A stretch of 45,900 nt of DNA from Streptomyces sp. S3(2020) (GTDB lineage Bacteria > Actinomycetota > Actinomycetes > Streptomycetales > Streptomycetaceae): the NCBI RefSeq assembly GCF_013044505.1, contig NZ_JABERD010000069.1, positions 1 through 45,900 on the forward strand, written 5' to 3'. A program made the translations under genes and the position numbers. Positions 1-6,438 of the stretch are shown here, in pieces. The notes beneath the pieces are model-generated. The model saw only the letters and a list, made by a program, of their open reading frames with translations, had not been told where the DNA came from and did no database searches. Numbering within the stretch: the stretch's first letter is position 1; the number at the start of each line of letters is the position of its first letter.

Positions 1-684
1 CGCCCCCACCACCTCCCCGTGCACGCGCCCGTCCACCAGGAAGACCACGCGGTCGGCGTACGACGCGGCCACCGGATCATGGGTGACCATCACGATCGTG
101 CGGCCCTCGGTGTCGACCAGGGAGCGCAGCAAGGACAGCACCTCGCGCCCGGTGGCGGAGTCCAGCGCGCCGGTCGGCTCGTCCGCGAACAGCACCTCGG
201 GACGGGTGATCAGCGCGCGGGCCAGGGCGACGCGCTGCTGCTGGCCGCCGGACAACTGGGCGGGCCGGTGCCGGGTCCGTTCGCCGAGCCCCACCCGCGC
301 CAACGCCTCACGCGCGCGTGCCTTCGACACACGCCGGCCGGCCAGCCGCAGCGGCAGGACGACGTTCTGCTCGGCGGTCAGGGAGGGCAGGAGGTTGTAC
401 GACTGGAAGACGAAGCCGATGCGTTCGCGGCGCAGCAGGGTCAGCCGGCGTTCGCTCAGCCCGGCCAGCTCCGTGCCGCCGATCCGCACCGAGCCCGACG
501 TCGGCCGCTCCAGTCCGGCCGCGCACTGCAACAGCGTCGACTTGCCCGAGCCGGACGGGCCCATGACGGCGGTGAAGGTGCCCGTTCCGAAGCCGAGCGA
601 GACGCCGTCGAGCGCGGTCACGGCGCTGTCGCCCTCGCCGTACCGCCGGATGACGGAGGTGAGTCGGATCGCCTGGTCTGTCAT
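1..684 (-). CDS. ABC transporter ATP-binding protein, MacB/LolD/FtsE type (3' end cut by window edge)
   Basis: This is the ATPase subunit of an ABC transporter; its first 228 codons are present and the frame runs off the left edge. The ATG at 684 opens a frame with Walker A GPSGSGKST at residues 42-50, a Q-loop FVFQSYNLL, the signature LSGGQQQRVALARAL, Walker B VLFADEPTGALDS and an H-loop MVTHD. The EPTGALDS form and overall layout are typical of ATPases paired with FtsX/MacB-like permeases, so a permease gene probably lies to the left outside the window. The gene diverges from a two-component system, an arrangement often seen where the kinase controls the exporter. The substrate cannot be inferred. 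The family is nearly certain; the regulatory link is inference. Confidence 0.93.
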   Translation of the reverse strand, partial: MTDQAIRLTSVIRRYGEGDSAVTALDGVSLGFGTGTFTAVMGPSGSGKSTLLQCAAGLERPTSGSVRIGGTELAGLSERRLTLLRRERIGFVFQSYNLLPSLTAEQNVVLPLRLAGRRVSKARAREALARVGLGERTRHRPAQLSGGQQQRVALARALITRPEVLFADEPTGALDSATGREVLSLLRSLVDTEGRTIVMVTHDPVAASYADRVVFLVDGRVHGEVVGA

Positions 685-687
685 CTG

Positions 688-727
688 CCCTCATTAAGTC
701 CGCTGAAGGCCGACGGCCCTCATCAAG
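688..727. repeat. Direct repeat in the ABC/two-component divergent region
   Basis: CCCTCATTAAG (688-698) and CCCTCATCAAG (717-727) match at 10 of 11 positions, 29 bp apart, between the ABC gene start and the kinase promoter. They could be half-sites of the neighbouring NarL-type regulator. No other support was seen. Confidence 0.35.
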
Positions 728-856
728 TCGAAGAGGGCCCTACGAAACCGCGCCGCCGCCCCTCGGATCAGTGCGGCAGGACGGAGACTTGGGGTAGGGC
801 CAGGCATACCCCCGGATGTCCGCTCAGGCGGATTCCGCCGGCCCGTACCCGCCTTC

Positions 857-869
857 TACCGTGATCTCC
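857..869 (+). promoter_or_regulatory. Candidate leaderless promoter (-10) of the histidine kinase
   Basis: TACCGT at 857-862 lies 7 nt before the ATG at 870, which places transcription initiation at or next to the start codon. No Shine-Dalgarno sequence precedes this ATG. The -35 region is weak (TTCCGC with an 18-nt spacer). Confidence 0.4.
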
Positions 870-2141
870 ATGACGGTGTGGCAGGCGCTGAGCAGGCGTG
901 GATATCTGGGGTCGGTGTGGCCGTGGCGGTCGGTCGCCTTCCTGGCGGGCGGGGCGGTGTTCGGGGCCGTCGTGCTGGTGGTGATCGTCGCGGGGGCCGT
1001 CGTGGGCGGCGTCACGGCCGTCGTACTCGTCGGGCTGCCGCTGCTGGTGCTCACCGCGCTGTGCGGGATCCCCGTGGCCGCCGTCGAGCGGTGGCGGCTG
1101 CGGCTGGCGGGGATGGGGCCGGTGCCGCTCGCGCAGCACCGGGTGCCCGACGCGCCCGGGCTCACCAGGTGGCTCACCGTGCGGCTCGAAGAGGCCGCCA
1201 CCTGGCGGGAGTTGGCGTACGCCGTGCTGCTCGGGCTCGTGCTGTGGCCGCTGGACGCGCTCGTCGTGGCCTTCGCCGCCGGGGTTCCGCTGTTCCTGCT
1301 GGCCACACCGCTCCTGGTGGCTGTCGACGGGGAGGCGAAGGTCGTCAAGCTGTGGACGGTGGACACGTGGCCAGGCGCCTTCGGGGTCGCGGCGGCGGGT
1401 GTGCCGTTGCTCGTCCTGGGGGCGTACGCCCTGGGGCTGGCCGCCGGAGCGCGCGCCGAAGTTGCGAAAGCCCTGTTGAGCGCCCCCGGGGACGGCGAGC
1501 GCGTCACCGAACTCGTGCGCTCCCGCCTCCGGTTGGTGGACGCCTTCGAGGCGGAACGCCGCCGTATCGAGCGCGATCTCCACGACGGCGCCCAGCAGCG
1601 TCTCGTCGCCCTCACCATGACGCTCGGCCTCGCCCGCCTGGACGCCCCGCCCGGCGGCACGCTCGCCGAGCAGCTCGCCAAGGCGCACGGGGAGGCGGAG
1701 ATGGTCCTGGCCGATCTCCGCGAGCTCATCCACGGCATCCATCCCAAGGTCCTCGCCGACTACGGTCTGGAAGCCGCGGTGGCGGACGCGGCGGACCGGA
1801 GCGTGGTCCCGGTGGACGTGGAGCTGGACATCCCGGGGCGGCTGCCCCAACCCGTCGAGACCGCCGCGTACTTCGTGGTCTGCGAGGCGCTCGCCAACGT
1901 GGCCAAGCACAGCGGGGCGAGCCGGGTGACCATCGGCGGCGGACACGAGGACGGGCGGCTGGTCCTCGCCGTCCGGGACGACGGACACGGCGGTGCCTCC
2001 GCCGCGCACGGCACCGGGCTCACCGGTCTCGCCGACCGGGTGTCAGTGCTCGATGGCAGACTTTCCCTGTCCAGCCCGCCGGGTGGACCGACCCTGCTGC
2101 GAGTGGAGATCCCTTGCCGGCCGACCGAGCCCCGCGCATAG
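870..2141 (+). CDS. Two-component sensor histidine kinase, NarX/DesK type (HisKA_3)
   Basis: This is a membrane sensor kinase of 423 residues that should phosphorylate the regulator encoded immediately downstream. The N-terminal half contains several hydrophobic segments (about residues 20-60, 110-145 and 165-195) resembling the actinobacterial membrane 'sensor' domain. The dimerisation/phosphotransfer helix has ERRRIERDLHDGAQQR with His238 as the phospho-acceptor. It is followed by an ATP-binding domain with the N-box EALANVAKHS and the G-boxes DDGHGG and GTGLTGLADR. I chose the ATG at 870 because it falls 7 nt after a -10-like hexamer; an in-frame GTG at 861 and starts further upstream are possible. 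The 3' end overlaps the regulator gene by 28 bp, so the two are co-translated. The signal sensed is unknown. Confidence 0.93.
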   Translation: MTVWQALSRRGYLGSVWPWRSVAFLAGGAVFGAVVLVVIVAGAVVGGVTAVVLVGLPLLVLTALCGIPVAAVERWRLRLAGMGPVPLAQHRVPDAPGLTRWLTVRLEEAATWRELAYAVLLGLVLWPLDALVVAFAAGVPLFLLATPLLVAVDGEAKVVKLWTVDTWPGAFGVAAAGVPLLVLGAYALGLAAGARAEVAKALLSAPGDGERVTELVRSRLRLVDAFEAERRRIERDLHDGAQQRLVALTMTLGLARLDAPPGGTLAEQLAKAHGEAEMVLADLRELIHGIHPKVLADYGLEAAVADAADRSVVPVDVELDIPGRLPQPVETAAYFVVCEALANVAKHSGASRVTIGGGHEDGRLVLAVRDDGHGGASAAHGTGLTGLADRVSVLDGRLSLSSPPGGPTLLRVEIPCRPTEPRA

Positions 2142-2773
2142 TCCTCGCCGAGGACAGCGTGCTGCTGCGCGACGGACTAGTCGGGCTGCTCACGCGCTTC
2201 GGGTACGAGGTGGTCGCGGCCGTCGGCGACGCGGACGCGCTCCTCGCGGCGGCCGCCGAGCACACGCCCGACGTGGTCGTCACGGACGTCCGGATGCCGC
2301 CGGGCTTCCAGGACGAGGGGCTGCACGCGGCGGTGAGACTGCGTGAGGAGCGGCCCGGGCTGCCGGTGCTGGTGCTCAGTCAGTACGTGCAACGGGCCTA
2401 CGCCGCCGAGCTTCTCGACTCCGGTGACGGGACCGGCGTCGGCTATCTGCTCAAGGACCGGGTGGGCCAGGTCGAGGAGTTCGTGGAGGCGCTGCGACAG
2501 GTGGCGGCCGGTGGCACGGTCGTGGACCCCGAAGTCGTACGGCAGCTGCTGCGCCGTCGGCGGGATCCGCTCGCCCGGCTCAGCCCGCGCGAGCGGGAGG
2601 TGCTGGCGCTGATGGCGGAGGGCAGGTCGAACGGCGCGATAGCCAAGGCGCTGGTGGTGTCGGACGCGGCTGTCGGCAAGCACATCGGCTCGATCCTCAC
2701 CAAGCTGGACCTGCCGCCGGCGGACGACACGCACCGGCGGGTGCTGGCGGTGCTCGCGTACCTCAGGAGCTGA
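2114..2773 (+). CDS. LuxR/NarL-family response regulator
   Basis: This 219-residue regulator is the partner of the upstream kinase. The receiver domain (about residues 1-125) has the acidic pair in VLAEDS, the phospho-acceptor Asp58 in VVTDVRMP and the conserved Lys in YLLKDR. The LuxR-type helix-turn-helix is at about residues 150-210 (LSPREREVLALMAEGRSN, then VVSDAAVGKHIGSI). The start is a TTG at 2114, chosen because GTGGAG ends 6 nt before it and because it leaves a normal receiver N-terminus; no ATG or GTG fits. It probably regulates the divergent ABC transporter, which is an inference from gene order. It is convergent with the next gene, 14 bp away. Confidence 0.93.
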   Translation: MPADRAPRIVLAEDSVLLRDGLVGLLTRFGYEVVAAVGDADALLAAAAEHTPDVVVTDVRMPPGFQDEGLHAAVRLREERPGLPVLVLSQYVQRAYAAELLDSGDGTGVGYLLKDRVGQVEEFVEALRQVAAGGTVVDPEVVRQLLRRRRDPLARLSPREREVLALMAEGRSNGAIAKALVVSDAAVGKHIGSILTKLDLPPADDTHRRVLAVLAYLRS

Positions 2774-2787
2774 GCCCGGCCGCGTCC

Positions 2788-3264
2788 TCAGAGGGCCTTC
2801 GCGAAGCAGCGGCTCGACTCGTAGTGCCGGTAGTAGCCGAACTTCTCGCACGGCTCGTAGCCGCTGGATATGTACAGCGCGATGGCCTCCGGCTGCTTGT
2901 CGCCGGTCTCCAGGACCATGCGGACCCGGCCCGCCGCCCGTGCGTCCTCCTCCAGCGCCGCCAGGATGCGCCGGGCCAGCCCTCTGCCGCGTGCCTGCTC
3001 TGTCACGTACATCCGCTTGACCTCGGCGTCGCCGTCGCGGTTGCCCTCCGCGTTGGTGTCCTGGGCACGCCAGCCGCCCGTGGCGACGGGGGCGTCGCTC
3101 TCGTCGTACACGATGAGGTACGCGCCGTTCGGCGGCTCGAAGTGGGCCGGGTCCATGTGGGTGGCGTCGCCGTCGTCGCCGTAGCGGACGGCGTACTCGG
3201 CCTGGACCTCGTCGTTGAGCTTCACGGCGTCGGGGTGGTCGAAGGAGACGCGACGGATATTCAT
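2788..3264 (-). CDS. GNAT-family N-acetyltransferase
   Basis: This 158-residue protein has the GNAT fold signature. The acetyl-CoA binding segment VKRMYVTEQARGRGLARRIL carries the Q/R-x-x-G-x-G/A motif as ARGRGLA, followed by the helix LEEDARAAG. The C-terminal part has LYISSGYEPCEKFGYY, typical of small-molecule or protein acetyltransferases. The substrate cannot be inferred. The ATG at 3264 is preceded by GGAAG, and 7 nt upstream on the minus strand lies TACGGT, a possible -10. It is divergent from xthA with only 68 bp between the starts. Confidence 0.88.
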   Translation of the reverse strand: MNIRRVSFDHPDAVKLNDEVQAEYAVRYGDDGDATHMDPAHFEPPNGAYLIVYDESDAPVATGGWRAQDTNAEGNRDGDAEVKRMYVTEQARGRGLARRILAALEEDARAAGRVRMVLETGDKQPEAIALYISSGYEPCEKFGYYRHYESSRCFAKAL

Positions 3265-3332
3265 GCTTCCTACCGTATATCAATACATTCTCGAACGGGA
3301 TCCCGCGTCCAGTGTGCCGGTATCGTGCCGGA
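3265..3332. promoter_or_regulatory. Divergent promoter region of the GNAT gene and xthA
   Basis: On the minus strand TACGGT (plus-strand 3272-3277) is 7 nt before the GNAT ATG. On the plus strand TATCGT (3321-3326) is 6 nt before the xthA GTG. Both spacings fit leaderless or near-leaderless transcripts. The middle of the region is AT-rich for this genome, as expected for promoters. Confidence 0.45.
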
Positions 3333-4136
3333 GTGCTCACTGTGACCTCTGTGAATGTGAACGGACTGCGTGCCGCCGCGAAGAAGGGCTTCGTGGAGTG
3401 GCTCGCGGACACCTCCGCCGATGTGCTGTGCCTCCAGGAGGTGCGCGCCGAGCCGCAGCAGCTGCCCGAGGAGGTCCGCGCCCCCGACGGCTGGCACGTG
3501 GTGCACGCGCCCGCCGCCGCCAAGGGCCGCGCCGGCGTCTCCCTCTACACCCGCCGCGAACCCGACCGGGTCCGGATCGGCTTCGGCTCGTCCGAGTTCG
3601 ACACCAGCGGCCGCTACGTCGAGGCCGACCTCCCCGGCGTCACCGTCGCCTCCCTCTACCTGCCCTCCGGCGAGGTCGGCACCGAGCGGCAGGACGAGAA
3701 GATCCGCTTCATGGACGAGTTCCTGGCGTACCTCAAGGACCTGCGCGAGCGCGCCGCCGCCGACGGCCGCGAGGTCGTCGTCTGCGGCGACTGGAACATC
3801 GCCCACCAGCCGGCCGACCTGAAGAACTGGCGCGCCAACCAGAAGAACTCCGGCTTCCTGCCACAGGAGCGGGAGTGGCTGACGCGCGTCCTGGCGCCGG
3901 ACGACGGCGGCTACGTCGACGTCGTACGCGCCCTGCACCCGGACGTCGAGGGGCCGTACTCCTGGTGGTCGTACCGTGGGCGTGCCTTCGACAACGATTC
4001 AGGCTGGAGAATTGATCTTGCCGTGGCGACGCCTGGGCTCGCGGGTCGGGCCGTGAAAGCGCACGTCGAGCGGGCTGCCAGCCATGAGGAGCGGTGGTCG
4101 GATCACGCTCCCGTGACGGTCGTCTTCGGCATGTGA
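3333..4136 (+). CDS. xthA: Exodeoxyribonuclease III
   Basis: This protein of 267 residues belongs to the exonuclease III/AP endonuclease family. It incises abasic sites and has 3'-5' exonuclease and 3'-phosphatase activities in base-excision repair. Family motifs are in order: VTSVNVNGLRAA with the metal/active-site Asn near the N-terminus, LQEVR with the metal-binding Glu, GDWNIAH with the catalytic Asp and Asn, RIDLAVA, and the terminal SDHAPV with the catalytic Asp-His. Length is normal for the family. I place the start at the GTG at 3333, which begins directly at the conserved LTVTSVNVNG and has no Shine-Dalgarno but a -10-like TATCGT 6 nt upstream. A strong hairpin follows the stop codon. 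Confidence 0.95.
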   Translation: MLTVTSVNVNGLRAAAKKGFVEWLADTSADVLCLQEVRAEPQQLPEEVRAPDGWHVVHAPAAAKGRAGVSLYTRREPDRVRIGFGSSEFDTSGRYVEADLPGVTVASLYLPSGEVGTERQDEKIRFMDEFLAYLKDLRERAAADGREVVVCGDWNIAHQPADLKNWRANQKNSGFLPQEREWLTRVLAPDDGGYVDVVRALHPDVEGPYSWWSYRGRAFDNDSGWRIDLAVATPGLAGRAVKAHVERAASHEERWSDHAPVTVVFGM

Positions 4137-4140
4137 TCAG

Positions 4141-4174
4141 CCGTGGGAGTGCCCACCCTCTGGCACTCCCACGG
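4141..4174. terminator. Bidirectional terminator between xthA and the recombinase gene
   Basis: A perfect 13-bp stem, CCGTGGGAGTGCC (4141-4153) with GGCACTCCCACGG (4162-4174), encloses an 8-nt loop. It starts 4 bp after the xthA stop and lies just beyond the recombinase stop, so it can serve both convergent genes. Confidence 0.85.
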
Positions 4175-4188
4175 GGTTGCAGAGCCGC

Positions 4189-5478
4189 TCAGAGGCGTGC
4201 GCCGAGTGTGAAGGTCAGGCGGGTGGTATCCGGTCCTGCGAGCCGGACGGGGCCACCTCCGGACTGTCCTTTTCTGACGGTGACGTGGACGCCGTCGCGG
4301 AGGAGGCGTTCACGGGACATGTCACCGACTGCCGTTGCCGCGAGGCGGTAGCGGCTCAGCGTGTAGTCCTCCAGCCAGTCGGAGCGCATCGCGGCAGGGG
4401 CTGGGCAGATCTCGCCTCGTGCTGTCGCCCGGCACACGTAGTCGCCATACGGATAGCCCTTCCGAACAGCGAAGTACATGCGGCCTTCGCATCCGGAGCA
4501 GTAGGCGACGCCAGTGAGCGGGGCGGTCGTACCTCGTCTCGGGCTGCGGGTTCCGTTGGAGCGTGTCAGAAGGGCATCCTGCAGCGCGGCGAACTCGGCG
4601 TCGGACAGCAGCGGTTCACCGATGAGGACCGGGTCTCCGGACTCGTGGCGGACCGTCTGCCCACCGTGTGTGCGGTGACCCATCAGTGACGGGCTGCGCA
4701 GCACCTTGGACAGGGTGCCCGAGGTCCAACGGAACCGCTCGAAGTCACGTCCGTGACGGCGACCACCCATCGGGCGTCCCTGGAGCTGGGCGTGGCGGTC
4801 ACGTGGCACGGGTACACCGGATTCGTTCAGGCGGCGTGCGATGGCGACCAGGGACCGTCCGGCGTGAACGTCGTCGACGATCACGCGGACCAGCCCGGCG
4901 GTTTCCGGGTCGGGAGCCAGGCACCAGCCGCTTCCCGAGGGGTGCGGAGCCTTCTGGTAGCCGAACGGGACCAGTCCGCCCCCGTAGCGACCGGCCGCGC
5001 GCAGCGCTTGGTGGCTGCTCGTGAGCCGGTTCGAGATGGTGCGGGCTTCTTGCTCCGCGTCGTGGGCCAGCTCCATGGACCGGCGAAGGGTGGAGCCGTC
5101 GGCCTGGGGCGTCACCACGAGCGGGTCGTCGGCTTCCGGCACTCCGAAGACGAGTGTTCTGTCGTGCTGCTGCCCCCAGGCGACCAACTCGACCATGTGC
5201 GCCACGGAGCGCACGGCCCGATCCACGTGCGACCACACCACGGCCTCGTAGTCCTGAGGCCGAAGCAGCCAGGCTGACAGCGATGGCCTCTCGAACGGGG
5301 ATGTCCTGCGGGCTGAGACTCCGAGGTCCGTGGCCTCGGCGACCAGTGTGAAGCCAAGTCTTTCGGTGGAGAGTTGGATGGCGGATCGCTGCCGCTCCGG
5401 CGAAGTGGTCACGCTGGTGACACAGCTGAGGCGCAGGGCGGCAATGGCCCTTGGGGGTTGAGGACTACGCTTGGACAC
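4189..5478 (-). CDS. Serine recombinase (resolvase/invertase superfamily, integrase type)
   Basis: This is a site-specific recombinase of 429 residues. The N-terminal resolvase domain has the catalytic R-x-S motif as Arg16-Leu-Ser18, continued by TSPERQRSAI, and the VDRAVRS motif whose arginines match the two essential ones of resolvases. Next comes a 'recombinase' domain (TISNRLTSSHQALRAAGRYG, then FGYQ) and a zinc-ribbon with four cysteines (CSGCEGR and later YVCRA and EICPAP). It looks catalytically complete. I prefer the GTG at 5478, which has GAGGAG 7 nt upstream, over the start 30 bp further out. No other phage, plasmid or transfer genes lie around it, and the base composition looks slightly less GC-rich than the neighbours, suggesting a horizontally acquired remnant. 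Whether it still recombines anything is unknown. Confidence 0.9.
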   Translation of the reverse strand: MSKRSPQPPRAIAALRLSCVTSVTTSPERQRSAIQLSTERLGFTLVAEATDLGVSARRTSPFERPSLSAWLLRPQDYEAVVWSHVDRAVRSVAHMVELVAWGQQHDRTLVFGVPEADDPLVVTPQADGSTLRRSMELAHDAEQEARTISNRLTSSHQALRAAGRYGGGLVPFGYQKAPHPSGSGWCLAPDPETAGLVRVIVDDVHAGRSLVAIARRLNESGVPVPRDRHAQLQGRPMGGRRHGRDFERFRWTSGTLSKVLRSPSLMGHRTHGGQTVRHESGDPVLIGEPLLSDAEFAALQDALLTRSNGTRSPRRGTTAPLTGVAYCSGCEGRMYFAVRKGYPYGDYVCRATARGEICPAPAAMRSDWLEDYTLSRYRLAATAVGDMSRERLLRDGVHVTVRKGQSGGGPVRLAGPDTTRLTFTLGARL

Positions 5479-5507
5479 GTCGACGCTCCTCGAAAGTGTC
5501 GGCCACA

Positions 5508-5536
5508 CCCCGGGACTGGTCGCACAGTCGCCGGGG
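5508..5536. terminator. Terminator hairpin between the MerR and recombinase genes
   Basis: CCCCGGGACTG (5508-5518) pairs with CAGTCGCCGGGG (5525-5536) with one bulged base and a 6-nt loop. On the plus strand it is followed by CCTTTTCG. It probably ends the MerR transcript running toward the recombinase gene. Confidence 0.6.
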
Positions 5537-5657
5537 CCTTTTCGATCTCACTCTCGGGCTACGAACGTGACTTCGTGCATGACTGCCTGGAAAGTGCCTC
5601 GATGGAGTGAATACTCATGAAACACCGGGCACTTGGGGAAACGGGTGGCCTGAGGGT

Positions 5658-6302
5658 CTAGTCCCGCTTGCGCAACCGCCGGTCCAGTGCCAGGGACAGT
5701 TCCGCCTCCACCACGCTTCTCGCGAGGGGGCGCAGGCGTTGCATGTCGTTCTCCGTGGCGTGGCGGAGGACCAGTTCGGCGAACATCTCGGCGAGGTCGT
5801 CGACGTGTTCGCGGACGCGTTTGCCCACGGCGAGGACCTCGGCGAGGGGGATGCCCTCCGCGACGAGGGCGGAGGAGACGTCGAGGAGGCGGCGGCTGAT
5901 GTGGACGATCTCGTCGCCGTCGGTGCCGAGGTAGCCGAGGTCCAGGGCGGTCGCGAGGTTCTCCGTGGTGACCTGGCCCTCGAAGCGGGCGGCGAGTTCC
6001 TCGGGGGTGAGGCGGACCGGTTCCTCTTCGGTGGGGGTGGCCACGCCCAGGAGGTCGGCGACATCGCGGCCGTGGTCGAGGGCCTCGGCCAGTTCCGCGA
6101 TGCCGGTGAGGGTGTGGCCGCGTTCCAGGAGGGCGGCGATGGTGCGCAGCCGGGCCAGGTGGTGGTCGTCGTACCAGGCGATACGGCCCTCGCGGCGGGG
6201 CGGCGGGATCAGTTTGCGTTCGCGGTAGAAGCGCAGGGTGCGCGGTGTGATGCCGGCCAGGCGGGCCAATTCCTCCATGCGGTACTCGCGCTTCTCGGTC
6301 AC
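5658..6302 (-). CDS. MerR-family transcriptional regulator
   Basis: This regulator of 214 residues has an N-terminal MerR winged helix-turn-helix: YRMEELARLAGITPRTLRFY, then RERKLIPPPRREGRIAWYDD and LARLRTIAALLERGHTL. The C-terminal part (about residues 90-214) is helical, has no cysteine cluster typical of metal-sensing MerR proteins, and probably binds an organic ligand or mediates dimerisation. The start is the GTG at 6302, 6 nt after a minus-strand TAGGCT hexamer; there is no Shine-Dalgarno. It diverges from the monooxygenase operon and the shared region contains dyads, so control of that operon and of itself is the natural hypothesis. Confidence 0.92.
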   Translation of the reverse strand: MTEKREYRMEELARLAGITPRTLRFYRERKLIPPPRREGRIAWYDDHHLARLRTIAALLERGHTLTGIAELAEALDHGRDVADLLGVATPTEEEPVRLTPEELAARFEGQVTTENLATALDLGYLGTDGDEIVHISRRLLDVSSALVAEGIPLAEVLAVGKRVREHVDDLAEMFAELVLRHATENDMQRLRPLARSVVEAELSLALDRRLRKRD

Positions 6303-6332
6303 GCGCGCAGCCTATGTTGTACCTCCGGTAAC
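6303..6332 (-). promoter_or_regulatory. MerR gene promoter with adjacent dyad
   Basis: On the minus strand TAGGCT (plus-strand 6309-6314) is 6 nt before the GTG. Directly upstream, GTTGTACCTCCGGTAAC (plus strand, 6316-6332) is an inverted repeat with one extra base in one arm. It sits where MerR-type operators lie, between the -35 and -10 positions. Confidence 0.45.
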
Positions 6333-6358
6333 TTTCCCTCTCCCGCCCCCTACCCATC

Positions 6359-6377
6359 GGTAAGGAGCTGTCCTACC
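6359..6377 (+). promoter_or_regulatory. Dyad at the monooxygenase promoter, candidate MerR operator
   Basis: GGTAAGGAGCTGTCCTACC is an inverted repeat (GGTA(A)GGA / TCCTACC) of 19 bp with one base of asymmetry. It overlaps a candidate -10 box, TACCCT (6374-6379). Like the dyad at the MerR promoter it has a one-base asymmetry, and both contain GGTA and TACC. Confidence 0.4.
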
Positions 6378-6386
6378 CTCCCATTG

Positions 6387-6404
6387 CGCCAGTGTTCACT
6401 GGCG
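6387..6404. promoter_or_regulatory. 18-bp perfect palindrome upstream of the monooxygenase gene
   Basis: CGCCAGTG-TT-CACTGGCG is a perfect inverted repeat of two 8-bp arms around TT. It begins about 7 nt after the candidate -10 box TACCCT, at the expected transcription start, which is a classic position for a repressor. Its form resembles TetR/GntR operators more than MerR operators. Confidence 0.6.
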
Positions 6405-6438
6405 GAGTCCGAGAAGAGCGATGCGTGGAGGCTTCGGG

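Noticed and set aside
4137..5657. Attachment-site repeats flanking the serine recombinase
   Set aside because: No convincing direct repeat was found by eye on the two sides. Serine integrase cores can be only a few bases, so this cannot be settled without a comparison strain.
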